Origin: Gallionellales bacterium UBA7399
Lineage (GTDB): Bacteria > Pseudomonadota > Gammaproteobacteria > Burkholderiales > Gallionellaceae
Assembly (NCBI GenBank): GCA_002470125.1
Contig: DKNB01000062.1
Location: 1,896 to 20,039, forward strand
Reading direction: 5' to 3'
DNA length: 18,144 bases
Below the pieces are notes generated by a model. That model saw only the letters and a list, made by a program, of their open reading frames with translations. It made no database searches and was not told the DNA's origin. Below are positions 7,443 through 15,000 of the stretch, one piece after another; position 1 is the stretch's first letter, and the number at the start of each line of letters is the position of its first letter. Both the position numbers and the translations under genes were made by a program.

Positions 7443-8795
7443 ATGTACAAAATAAAATTATGCGCTGTTGCGATGGGCGCCTTACTTGCCTTTCCTGTTG
7501 GGGCGGCTGACGAACCCAGTGCTTTGCCCAAGGAGGTGAAGCTTGAGGTCAAACCAGAGGCAAAGTCAGAGCTCGGATCTGGCAACGGCATTGAGGTCGG
7601 TGGCTGGGTCAATGCGGGGATGACCTACAATACAAACAAACCAGCCAATGGATTTAATGGCCCAGTCACCTTTGCCGATCGCTCAAAAGAGCTGCAGCTT
7701 AATCAGTTCAATGTGTTTGTGCAGCGTGCTGTGGCAACAGAGGGTAAGGGGTGGGACTTCGGGGGTCGGCTTGATGTCATGTTCGGAACCGACGCCATTT
7801 TTACCCAGGCATACGGCATCCCAGCCCGTGATGTAAATACTGGACAGGCCTCTGCGAGAAGTAAGTGGGACCTCAATCTGTGCTGCTCCTCTAGCCGCTT
7901 CTACAATGCCGCACTGCCGCAAATGTATGTGGAGGGGTACGCGCCGGTCGGGAACGGCTTGAACCTTAAGCTTGGCCACTTCTACTCACCAACGGGTTAC
8001 GAGACGGTGCCGGCCCCGGATAACTTTTTTTACACGAAGGCGTATACGTTCACCAACGGCGAGCCGTTTACCCACACCGGGCTGCTGGGAAATTACGTGG
8101 TCAACAAGAACTGGGCACTGATGGGGGCTGCGATTACCGGTAGCGCGACCGGAGGCTGGGATGGCGGGCTTGATAAGCAGCTTAATAACTGGGGCGGCCT
8201 GGCGGGTGGTACCTGGACAAGCGATGACAAGATAAGCTCCGTGAACCTGACTGGCTCGTACAGCAACACCTCCGCACAGAGCAATCAGCCGTGGAAATTT
8301 TACAGCCTGGTGATCCAGCACAAGGTCACGCCCAAGACCTTACTGGTGCTGCACCAGACAACTGGCTTTGCGGGTGGAGTGCTACTGTATGACAATAGCC
8401 ACAAAGACGCTATGTGGTACGGCATCGACATGCAGGTGCATCATGACATAAGGGACAACCTGTCTGTTGGAGTACGCGCTGAGCGGTTCCATGACAGGGA
8501 CGGCTTCCGTGTCTGTTCGCCAATTAGAGTTTCTCAGGCAACGGATGGCGCGGGCGTTAACTTTGCGGCCAGCTTCCCGGCCACCTGCAGGCCGGCCGAT
8601 TACTACGACGTAACCTTGGGCATCAATTGGAAGCCAACCAAAGAATTAAAAACTGACTGGAAGGCAATGCAGTCACTTAATATTCGTCCAAATATACGTT
8701 ACGACAGGGTGGACGGCATTGGCCAGGCGTACAACCCATTCGACAGCAAGAGGGACCAGCTGCTGCTGTCGGTCGACGCGATGATCTCCTTCTGA
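7443..8795 (+). CDS. Outer-membrane beta-barrel porin (OmpL-like / BBP2 type), probably nitrogen-regulated
   Basis: A 450-residue outer-membrane protein. A Sec signal peptide (MYKIKLCAVAMGALLAFPVGAA, predicted cut after AA) is followed by a charged Lys/Glu-rich linker (about 23-45). Alternating amphipathic strands rich in Gly, Tyr and Trp then run to the last residue, Phe450, the usual barrel-assembly signal. The overall pattern (GGWVNAGMTYN, YSPTGYETVP, a final strand ending SVDAMISF) resembles the putative OmpL-like porin-2 family, which includes FmdC-type amide/urea porins; the substrate here is unknown. Start 7443 is preferred over TTG 7428 because GGAAGGGG lies just upstream and the signal peptide begins cleanly. 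The mature chain has four cysteines (147, 148, 358, 382), unusual for a porin. The upstream NtrC and sigma-54 elements point to induction by nitrogen limitation. No terminator separates it from glnB, so read-through is possible. Confidence 0.88.
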   Translation: MYKIKLCAVAMGALLAFPVGAADEPSALPKEVKLEVKPEAKSELGSGNGIEVGGWVNAGMTYNTNKPANGFNGPVTFADRSKELQLNQFNVFVQRAVATEGKGWDFGGRLDVMFGTDAIFTQAYGIPARDVNTGQASARSKWDLNLCCSSSRFYNAALPQMYVEGYAPVGNGLNLKLGHFYSPTGYETVPAPDNFFYTKAYTFTNGEPFTHTGLLGNYVVNKNWALMGAAITGSATGGWDGGLDKQLNNWGGLAGGTWTSDDKISSVNLTGSYSNTSAQSNQPWKFYSLVIQHKVTPKTLLVLHQTTGFAGGVLLYDNSHKDAMWYGIDMQVHHDIRDNLSVGVRAERFHDRDGFRVCSPIRVSQATDGAGVNFAASFPATCRPADYYDVTLGINWKPTKELKTDWKAMQSLNIRPNIRYDRVDGIGQAYNPFDSKRDQLLLSVDAMISF

Positions 8796-8832
8796 TAGAG
8801 GGGTTGCTAGGCGTGTCGAGTCATAAGCAAGC

Positions 8833-8841
8833 TGGTATAAT
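8833..8841 (+). promoter_or_regulatory. Extended -10 sigma-70 promoter of glnB-ntrBC
   Basis: TGGTATAAT combines a perfect TATAAT (8836-8841) with the TG of an extended -10. The -35 region is poor (GTGTCG at 17 bases), as is common for extended -10 promoters. The predicted start is near 8848. I found no -24/-12 pair in this gap, so glnB-ntrBC appears to have a housekeeping promoter of its own. Confidence 0.7.
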
Positions 8842-8846
8842 ACATT

Positions 8847-8866
8847 TTGAATAAATGTTTATTTAA
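8847..8866. repeat. Inverted repeat at the glnB transcription start
   Basis: TT-G-AATAAA-TG-TTTATT-T-AA is a 20-base imperfect palindrome with perfect 6-base core arms. It begins a few bases after the -10 element and covers the predicted start site. The position would suit a repressor operator, but the AT-rich sequence may also arise by chance. Confidence 0.45.
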
Positions 8867-8950
8867 TCTTAAGGTTCGCATCAGCGATTGGTGGGTAGCG
8901 CTTGTAATAAACTATGGCCCGTGTTTCAAATAACTTCAGGAGTAACAATT

Positions 8951-9289
8951 ATGAAGATGGTTACAGCAATCATTAAACCGTTCAAGCTTGACGAAGTGCG
9001 CGAGGCCTTGACCGCGATTGGCGTGCTCGGCATCACCGTCACAGAGGTCAAGGGCTTCGGCCGACAAAAAGGCCACACCGAGCTGTACCGTGGCGCAGAA
9101 TACGTGGTGGACTTTTTGCCTAAAATAAAATTAGAGGCGGCCGTTGCCAAGGAGATGCTGGAGCTGGTAATCGAGGCCATCGAAAAGTCCGCACACACCG
9201 GAAATATAGGCGACGGCAAGATCTTCGTTCAGAGCATCGAGCAAGTTGTCCGTATCCGCACCAGAGAAACTGGCCCAGACGCACTCTAG
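8951..9289 (+). CDS. glnB: PII nitrogen signal-transduction protein (GlnB/GlnK family)
   Basis: A cytoplasmic trimer that senses 2-oxoglutarate, ATP/ADP and (through uridylylation) glutamine, and controls NtrB and ammonium assimilation. It has 112 residues, the standard length. The T-loop is intact, with the uridylylation site Tyr51 in GRQKGHTELYRGAEY. The ATP-binding stretch TGNIGDGKIF (83-92) and the RIRT loop (101-104) are present; Asn85 replaces the common Lys. Asp54 is GlnB-like while the N-terminus (VTAIIKPFKLDEVREAL) is GlnK-like, so the paralogue name is a choice rather than a proof. No amtB follows, which argues mildly against glnK. Start 8951 has AGGAG eight bases upstream and matches the family N-terminus exactly. 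It is followed by ntrB after 34 bases. Confidence 0.95.
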   Translation: MKMVTAIIKPFKLDEVREALTAIGVLGITVTEVKGFGRQKGHTELYRGAEYVVDFLPKIKLEAAVAKEMLELVIEAIEKSAHTGNIGDGKIFVQSIEQVVRIRTRETGPDAL

Positions 9290-9323
9290 GGTGCTGTGTG
9301 ACTCAGGGTTGAGGTACTAGCGC

Positions 9324-10370
9324 GTGGCCACCAGTTTTTTAGGTGGGCTGGAGCAGCTCGCCACAGCCGTTGTGCTGCTGGATCAGCAGTTAAACGTTGC
9401 CCACCTGAACCCCGCCGCGGAGGAGCTGTTTTCCGTGGGTGACAAAAATGCGGTATCCCATCCCCTGCAGGATGTCTTTGTGGACACCAAGGGGCTTGTC
9501 GATGCGATAGGCCATGCTATAAGCACTAACACCAATTACACCGTGCCGGAACTTGCTTGCTGTAGGTTACATCTGCGCTGCACCATCACCCCGTTGAAGC
9601 AACTTGGCCAGCCGTTGTCAGAATTGGATGGGGGGGTGTTGCTTGAATTTCAGACCATCGACCACTCCTTAAGGCTGGCACGCGAAGCGCAAATGTTAGA
9701 GCAGACCGAGGCTAACCGCATGCTGTTGCGCAACCTGGCGCATGAGGTCAAGAACCCATTGGGAGGAATACGTGGTGCGGCGCAACTGCTCGAGCACGAG
9801 CTGGACAAGCCCTCCCTCCGCGAATACACGCAGGTCGTCATCCAGGAAGCCGACCGGTTGGCTTCACTAATGGACCAACTGCTCGAACCAGAGCGTGAGC
9901 CAAATCTGGACCAGCTTAATGTTCACGAAGTGCTCGAGCGCGTGCGCGGCATTGTTCTTGCGGAGTTCCCACGCGACCTGCGTATCCAGCGTGACTACGA
10001 CACCAGTCTGCCGCTGCTAGTTGGTGACAAGGAGCAGCTGATGCAGGCAGCGCTCAACATCGCACGTAACGCCGCGCAGGCCATGGGTGGACGGGGCGAG
10101 ATCTCTTTCAGGACACGCATCTCACGCCAAGTTACGCTCATGAAAAAGCGCCATCGCCTAGCGCTCACGATCCAGGTCATCGACAACGGGCCGGGCGTCT
10201 CACCCGAACTGCATGACAAGATTTTTTATCCGCTGGTCACAGGTCGTGATAATGGGCACGGTCTGGGGCTAACCATAACGCAAAAGCTTATCAAGCAGCA
10301 TGACGGTATCGTTGAGTTTGATAGCGAACCGGGGCGCACCTGCTTCACCATAATACTGCCACTAAAATAA
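9324..10370 (+). CDS. ntrB: Nitrogen regulation sensor histidine kinase NtrB
   Basis: NtrB (GlnL) phosphorylates NtrC under nitrogen limitation and, when bound by PII, dephosphorylates it. It is a 348-residue cytoplasmic protein with no membrane segment (349 in E. coli). A PAS domain spans about 8-115. The dimerisation/phosphoacceptor helix carries His140 in LAHEVKNPLGGIRGAAQLLE. The ATPase domain has an N box (ALNIARNAAQAM, 243-254), G1 (DNGPGV, 287-292) and G2 (GHGLGL, 311-316). The start is GTG 9324 with GAGG nine bases upstream; the first residues (ATSFLGGLEQLATAVVLLD) fit the family. It sits between glnB and ntrC, 18 bases before the latter, so all three should be one operon. Confidence 0.95.
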   Translation: MATSFLGGLEQLATAVVLLDQQLNVAHLNPAAEELFSVGDKNAVSHPLQDVFVDTKGLVDAIGHAISTNTNYTVPELACCRLHLRCTITPLKQLGQPLSELDGGVLLEFQTIDHSLRLAREAQMLEQTEANRMLLRNLAHEVKNPLGGIRGAAQLLEHELDKPSLREYTQVVIQEADRLASLMDQLLEPEREPNLDQLNVHEVLERVRGIVLAEFPRDLRIQRDYDTSLPLLVGDKEQLMQAALNIARNAAQAMGGRGEISFRTRISRQVTLMKKRHRLALTIQVIDNGPGVSPELHDKIFYPLVTGRDNGHGLGLTITQKLIKQHDGIVEFDSEPGRTCFTIILPLK

Positions 10371-10388
10371 AAGATAAGGAGCGCGGAC

Positions 10389-11780
10389 ATGAAGCCCGTT
10401 TGGATTGTTGACGATGATAGTTCCATACGCTGGGTTCTGGAAAAAGCCCTCGAGCGTGCAGGCATTAACTGCATGAGCTTCGTTTCAGCGGATGGGGCCC
10501 TGAGCGCGTTACAACACAAGAAGCCCCAGGTGGTCATTAGCGATATTCGTATGCCAGGGAGCGACGGACTCGACTTCTTGAAAAAATTGCAAGAAACAAA
10601 CCCTAACGTGCCAGTCATTATCATGACCGCGCACTCTGACCTTGAGAGCGCGGTATCCGCATTCCAGGGCGGGGCATTCGATTACCTGCCCAAGCCATTC
10701 GATATCCATCAGGCCGTCGCGTTGGTGCGTCGCGCGCTAGAGCAAAGACTGCGCACTAACTTGCCCGTGGCGGATAGCGTTGTCGTCTCGGATATCCTGG
10801 GCCAGGCACCTGCGATGCAGGAGGTGTTTCGTACCATCGGGCGGCTGGCCCACTCCCACGCAACCGTTATGATTAATGGCGAATCTGGTACCGGCAAAGA
10901 ATTGGTAGCGCATGCGTTGCATCGCCACGGTCCGCGCGCAAAGAAGCCGTTCGTTGCCATCAACACCGCAGCCATTCCGAGGGACCTGCTTGAATCGGAA
11001 CTATTCGGTCATGAGCGTGGCGCATTTACCGGTGCGGCCAGCAGTCAAAGCGGTCGCTTTGAGCAGGCAGAGGGCGGCACGCTGTTCTTGGACGAGATAG
11101 GGGATATGCCAGCGGATCTACAAACACGCTTGTTGCGTGTGCTATCCGACGGAAACTACTACCGTGTCGGCGGACAGCTGCCGATCAAGACCAACGTGCG
11201 CATCATAACCGCCACACATCAAAATCTTGAAGAGAGGGTGAAGGAGGGTCTGTTCCGCGATGACTTGTTCCACCGCCTGAATGTTATCCGCCTGCTCTTG
11301 CCACCACTGCGTGAACGATGTGACGATATTCCGCTACTGTCCAGGCACTTCTTGGAAAAAAAAGCACGCGAACTCTCCGTTCGGCCAAAGGGGTTCAGTA
11401 AGGACGCCATAAATTATCTTAAGGCACAAAATTTTCCTGGTAACGTACGGCAGCTAGAAAATCTGTGCCACTGGCTGACCGTGATGACGCCGTCGCAGAG
11501 GATAGAGATCTCTGACCTGCCGCTTGATTGGCGCGAAAGGTCCGCCCCAACTCCGTCAGACAACGACTGGCTGTCCCTGTTGGGCTTAGAGGTGGATACG
11601 GCATTGGAGCGCGGTGACAAGGACATACTAGACACACTCGGCAAGCAGTTTGAGCATGTACTTATCGAGCGGGCACTGCGGCACACTGGCGACAGGAAAA
11701 TTGAGGCCGCCAACCTCTTGGGGATGGGGAGGAATACGATCACACGCAAGATGCATGATCTTGGGTTTGGCAAGAAGTAA
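10389..11780 (+). CDS. ntrC: Nitrogen regulation response regulator NtrC (sigma-54 activator)
   Basis: NtrC (GlnG), once phosphorylated, binds enhancers and uses ATP hydrolysis to open sigma-54 promoters. It has 463 residues (469 in E. coli). The receiver domain (1-115) has the acidic pocket DDD at 8-10, the phosphoacceptor Asp52, Thr80 and Lys102. The AAA+ domain (about 138-365) has Walker A GESGTGKE (164-171), the sigma-54-contacting GAFTGA (211-216) and Walker B TLFLDE (231-236). A Fis-type helix-turn-helix closes the protein (about 425-460, ANLLGMGRNTITRKMHDLGF). AAGGAG precedes the ATG by about nine bases. All catalytic residues are intact, so it should be active and is the natural regulator of the porin promoter at 7373. 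Confidence 0.97.
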   Translation: MKPVWIVDDDSSIRWVLEKALERAGINCMSFVSADGALSALQHKKPQVVISDIRMPGSDGLDFLKKLQETNPNVPVIIMTAHSDLESAVSAFQGGAFDYLPKPFDIHQAVALVRRALEQRLRTNLPVADSVVVSDILGQAPAMQEVFRTIGRLAHSHATVMINGESGTGKELVAHALHRHGPRAKKPFVAINTAAIPRDLLESELFGHERGAFTGAASSQSGRFEQAEGGTLFLDEIGDMPADLQTRLLRVLSDGNYYRVGGQLPIKTNVRIITATHQNLEERVKEGLFRDDLFHRLNVIRLLLPPLRERCDDIPLLSRHFLEKKARELSVRPKGFSKDAINYLKAQNFPGNVRQLENLCHWLTVMTPSQRIEISDLPLDWRERSAPTPSDNDWLSLLGLEVDTALERGDKDILDTLGKQFEHVLIERALRHTGDRKIEAANLLGMGRNTITRKMHDLGFGKK

Positions 11781-11842
11781 CCAAGAGATCTCTGTGTAGC
11801 AGAAAATGACATGCCCGATCCTGGGGGAGTGAGAAAGCGTAA

Positions 11843-12853
11843 ATGATAGATATTTTTATAGAATTATTGTTGATGCTCCTCATTATTCTTGTGGCGGCTG
11901 AAATTTTTACCAATGCACTTGAGCACCTTGGGCACAGACTAAACATATCAGAGGGCGTCACGGGCTCCATTTTTGCCGCCATCGGGACGGCGTTACCCGA
12001 GACGATGGTCCCCCTGCTTGCGCTATTCGCCGGTACAAAAAATATCAGCATCAACGAAGAGATTGGGGTTGGTACCATCCTGGGCGCTCCCCTGATGCTG
12101 TCGACGCTGTCTACCTGCCTTATGGCTTGCGCCATCCTTCATCGGCGGGGGATCACGGGGTTTGTTCGGCCAGAGCGTAGCGGGTTTGTGCGCGATCTAA
12201 ATTTCTTTATATTCGCCTTCACCATTGCCGCGGTGGCCATGTACCTCCCGCGGGACGTGCCCTACCTTCGCGGGGCGCTCAGTCTTGGCCTGGTGCTCGT
12301 GTACTTTATCTACGTGCTGCTTACATTGCGCGCCTCTAGGGATCTAGTCCATCAGGGTCACGGAACCATTACCGAGGGCAGGATGTTCTTTTCCAGAATG
12401 GGGTTGCCGAATAACCTGCTGATCACCTTGCTTCAACTGATCGCTGGGGTGGCATTGCTGGTCTACGGTGCCACAGGATTTATACACGGTATCGAGGGGG
12501 CCTCATACGCATGGGGCGTCTCCGCGCTGTTGCTGTCCTTGCTTATCATTCCAATAGCGACCGAGTTGCCGGAGAAGGTGAACAGCATCCTGTGGATCAG
12601 GCGAGGGAAGGACACGCTGGCTTTCGGAAATATCACGGGGTCAATGGTGTTTCAGGGGACACTCTTGCCCGCCATCGGCATCATGCTGACACCTTGGCAG
12701 CCTCGCTTGGAGGTGCTGGCGAGCGTGTGGGTCACCCTGATTGCCGCCCTGTGGCTTAGATTTAATGCGCGCTCAGGTGGGCTGCCGATATGGGCACTGC
12801 TCTTGAATGGGGTGCTGTATGTCGTGTTTGTTTCGATCACGCTGTCACGATAG
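11843..12853 (+). CDS. CaCA-superfamily (sodium/calcium exchanger-like) membrane protein
   Basis: A 336-residue inner-membrane protein with about ten hydrophobic segments in two halves separated by a cytoplasmic-looking stretch (about 162-190). Each half holds one CaCA alpha repeat: GTALPE (48-53) then GVGTILGAPL (75-84), and ATELPE (239-244) then FGNITGSMVF (261-270). The two key glutamates (53 and 244) are kept, but several usual residues differ: GN..GSN has become GT..GAP in the first repeat, GTS is ATE in the second, and GSN is GSM. It probably exchanges a cation for Na+ or H+; the ion is not predictable. The gene starts 62 bases after ntrC on the same strand, with GGGGGAG unusually far (about 14 bases) from the ATG. 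It may be the last gene of the glnB-ntrBC transcript, without evidence for a nitrogen role. Confidence 0.8.
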   Translation: MIDIFIELLLMLLIILVAAEIFTNALEHLGHRLNISEGVTGSIFAAIGTALPETMVPLLALFAGTKNISINEEIGVGTILGAPLMLSTLSTCLMACAILHRRGITGFVRPERSGFVRDLNFFIFAFTIAAVAMYLPRDVPYLRGALSLGLVLVYFIYVLLTLRASRDLVHQGHGTITEGRMFFSRMGLPNNLLITLLQLIAGVALLVYGATGFIHGIEGASYAWGVSALLLSLLIIPIATELPEKVNSILWIRRGKDTLAFGNITGSMVFQGTLLPAIGIMLTPWQPRLEVLASVWVTLIAALWLRFNARSGGLPIWALLLNGVLYVVFVSITLSR

Positions 12854-12886
12854 GCGAGGTGTCACCGGCCATGCGTGCAGGTCTGC

Positions 12887-13129
12887 CTAGTGGCTGTGCT
12901 GTTGTGCCTCCAGGATCTGGACCCTGGCCTCTAGCGCCGTCAACTTTTCTATTGTGTTGGATAGCAATTGGGCCTGCACATCAAACTCCTCACGCGTCAC
13001 CAGGTCAAGCTTGGTAAGGCCTTGCGCGAGCAAGGCCCTGGCGTTCTTCTCTATGTCCTTTGCTGGACTGTCGGCCACCGCCTTGCTTAGCTTTGCGGAG
13101 ATGTCGTTAAGAAATTTTGTGTTGAGCAT
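12887..13129 (-). CDS. ubiK: Ubiquinone biosynthesis accessory factor UbiK (BMFP family)
   Basis: UbiK (YqiC) is a small protein that helps assemble or link the soluble ubiquinone-synthesis complex to membrane lipid. It has 80 residues. The N-terminal amphipathic half is followed by the family core LTKLDLVTREEFDVQAQLL (37-55) and a C-terminal coiled coil (KLTALEARVQILEAQ, about 61-75). The core is almost identical to E. coli UbiK (LTRLDLVSREEFDVQ). Start 13129 is preferred over GTG 13168 because AAGGGGCG precedes it and the extra 13 residues would cover the promoter. It converges on the exchanger gene with a 33-base gap and diverges from the efflux operon. Confidence 0.92.
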   Translation of the reverse strand: MLNTKFLNDISAKLSKAVADSPAKDIEKNARALLAQGLTKLDLVTREEFDVQAQLLSNTIEKLTALEARVQILEAQQHSH

Positions 13130-13158
13130 GGGTCGCCCCTTGTGTGCGTGAGGGGTGC

Positions 13159-13167
13159 AGTATACCA
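13159..13167 (-). promoter_or_regulatory. Extended -10 promoter of ubiK
   Basis: Read on the minus strand, TGGTATACT has an extended -10 (TG) and a five-of-six -10 (TATACT). The predicted start is near 13152, giving a leader of about 22 bases. The -35 is poor. On the plus strand the same stretch contains TATACC twice, ten bases apart (13161-13166 and 13171-13176), which could be a tandem binding site on one face of the helix. Confidence 0.5.
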
Positions 13168-13214
13168 AACTATACCCATTAATTTCAGGTCGGCGAGACG
13201 GTTTGCGGTGACCA

Positions 13215-13256
13215 CGCCTGGGCCCATATTTGGGCCGTCAGGGAGGCGTTGCCTGA
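13215..13256. repeat. Overlapping, mutually exclusive hairpins upstream of the efflux operon
   Basis: Hairpin A pairs CCTGGGCCCA (13217-13226) with TGGGCC-GT-CAGG (13231-13242): ten base pairs, a TATT loop and a two-base bulge. Hairpin B pairs TCAGG (13238-13242) with CCTGA (13252-13256), using bases that A also needs. A longer outer pairing, ACGCCT (13214-13219) with AGGCGT (13244-13249), is also possible. They lie in the divergent ubiK/efflux spacer, about 160 bases before the first efflux gene. No T tract follows. They could be a DNA operator or a leader structure; function is not shown. Confidence 0.4.
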
Positions 13257-13325
13257 TTCGCCAACTCGGCTTTGAGAGGGTGAATATCTGGTAGTATTGA
13301 AGATTGTAGGCTGGAAAATTATGGG

Positions 13326-13355
13326 TTAATGCTATCAGTTAAGTCTTTGTATATA
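13326..13355 (+). promoter_or_regulatory. Candidate promoter of the RND efflux operon
   Basis: TTAATG (13326-13331), an 18-base spacer, then TATATA (13350-13355; TATATT is two bases further on). The -35 is weak (three of six). It lies in the AT-rich part of the spacer, about 60 bases before the first efflux start codon, and is the best match I see. Confidence 0.25.
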
Positions 13356-13417
13356 TTTAATTTTTATTCGCCACCCGATCCTGAGTTTTTCGGTACTTAA
13401 TTTGAGATGTTAGATCC

Positions 13418-14986
13418 TTGCATATAAAAAATAAAAATTTGCACACGCAGATAGCTATGTTGTTGCTGAGTGCGGCAGTGTTGTCGTTACCGGGTTGCAC
13501 CAACGTGGGCCCAGACTTTATGCGACCACCTCCACCTGACGCAAAGAGCTATATCTCGCAGGAGTTGCCAGCGCAAACCGCTACGGCGTTAGGTGCCGTG
13601 GGTGCGCCGCAGCGCTTTGTGGTTGGCGGTGACGTGCCGGTTGAGTGGTGGAAGAATTTCAATTCGCCAAAGCTTAATGAGCTGATCGATCAGGCCCTGC
13701 AGGCCAGCCCGACCCTGGACGCCGCGCAGGCCACCTTGATGCAGGCGCAGCAAACCTATGTCTCACAGAGTGGCTCATCACAGTACCCGCTGGTGAGCGG
13801 CAAGCTGGGCGCACAAAAACAAAAGTTCAACCCCTCCACCTTCGGTCAGGCGACCCCAAGCAAGATATTTGACCTATACAACGCCGGGGTGACAGTCAGC
13901 TACAACTTCGACCTCTTCGGGGGCAATCGCCGCGCCCTGGAGGCTCTGGCCGCACAGGCCGACTACCAGCGCTACCAGTTCGAGGGCGCGCGACTGATGT
14001 TGGCTGCCAACGTAACCACCGCGGCAATGGCGCAGGCGCAGTACGCGGAGCAAATTGGTGTCACGGTGGCCATCCTGGCGGCACAAAAGAAGCAGCTCAA
14101 CATTGCAAGAGAACGCCTCAAGCTGGGCGCGGTGTCGCGCAGCGATGAACTCTCCTTGCTTGCCCAGGTGGAGCTAACGCGTGCCAGCATCCCACCGCTG
14201 CGTAACAGTCTTCAGAAAACAAATAGCCTGCTCGCCGAGCTACTCGGGCAGTCCTCGGGCACGGCGAAGATACCTAGGTTTGCTTTGGCAGACTTTAACC
14301 TGCCGGCAGACATTCCGCTGGTGGTGCCCTCAGAGCTGGTGCGTCACAGGCCCGATATTCGTGCGTCCGAGGCCCTCCTGCATGTAGCCAACGCCCAGCA
14401 CGGGGTCGCGATTGCTACGGGCTACCCACAGATTGGACTGTCTTCCGGGATGAGCTCGCAGGCCATGGGTGCGTCGGGACTGCTCGGGCCGGGGTCGATC
14501 ATTTGGAACCTAGCAGGACAGGTGGTGCAGCCGCTGTTTAATATGGGTTTCGAGGCCACAGTTAAATCGGCAGAGTCTGGATTTAATGCGGCAACAGCCA
14601 ACTACCGGCAGACGGTGCTGCAGGCCCTGCGCAACGTTGCCGACGTACTCTATGCGCTAGACAACGACGCGAAGACATTACAGGCCCAAGCCATCGCTGC
14701 CTCCTCGACACTGGCGTCGCTTGACCTCATCCAGCAGCAGTTTGCATTGGGCGGGGTGAGCTACCTGGAGCTACTGACTGCACAGCAGCAGGCACAGCAA
14801 ACCCAGATCAACCTGATCGCAGCGCAGGTGCAGCGCTTAGCGGACACCGCGGCACTCTATCAGGCCATGGGCGGCGGCTGGATTGCCGTGCCCAAAAAAG
14901 ATGCGGCCATTTCGTGGCGCACTAAATTGGTAGCGCAGAATGTAGAGCACGGGCGCCATGTACGGCACCCTTCCGATAAAAATTAA
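13418..14986 (+). CDS. RND efflux outer-membrane lipoprotein (NodT/OprM family)
   Basis: The TolC-like exit duct of a tripartite pump: trimeric, anchored in the outer membrane and reaching into the periplasm. It has 522 residues. A lipoprotein signal peptide ends at the lipobox LPGC with Cys27. The family repeats follow, starting with VEWWKNFNSPKLNELIDQAL (about 77-96) and then LVVPSELVRHRPDIRASEALL in the middle, a standard NodT motif. The second half ends with FALGGVSYLELLTAQQQ and ALYQAMGGGW, followed by an unusual 35-residue polar tail. The start codon is TTG 13418, the only one giving a basic n-region (HIKNKN) before the hydrophobic core; ATG 13457 would remove it. The ribosome site is weak. 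The adaptor gene begins 14 bases after the stop. The substrate cannot be predicted. Confidence 0.92.
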   Translation: MHIKNKNLHTQIAMLLLSAAVLSLPGCTNVGPDFMRPPPPDAKSYISQELPAQTATALGAVGAPQRFVVGGDVPVEWWKNFNSPKLNELIDQALQASPTLDAAQATLMQAQQTYVSQSGSSQYPLVSGKLGAQKQKFNPSTFGQATPSKIFDLYNAGVTVSYNFDLFGGNRRALEALAAQADYQRYQFEGARLMLAANVTTAAMAQAQYAEQIGVTVAILAAQKKQLNIARERLKLGAVSRSDELSLLAQVELTRASIPPLRNSLQKTNSLLAELLGQSSGTAKIPRFALADFNLPADIPLVVPSELVRHRPDIRASEALLHVANAQHGVAIATGYPQIGLSSGMSSQAMGASGLLGPGSIIWNLAGQVVQPLFNMGFEATVKSAESGFNAATANYRQTVLQALRNVADVLYALDNDAKTLQAQAIAASSTLASLDLIQQQFALGGVSYLELLTAQQQAQQTQINLIAAQVQRLADTAALYQAMGGGWIAVPKKDAAISWRTKLVAQNVEHGRHVRHPSDKN

Positions 14987-15000
14987 GCACGAGGTATTAC

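Noticed and set aside
8880..8950. Possible second sigma-54 promoter before glnB (TGG at 8889, TGGCCC at 8915)
   Set aside because: No GC doublet occurs at the required ten-base distance from either GG.
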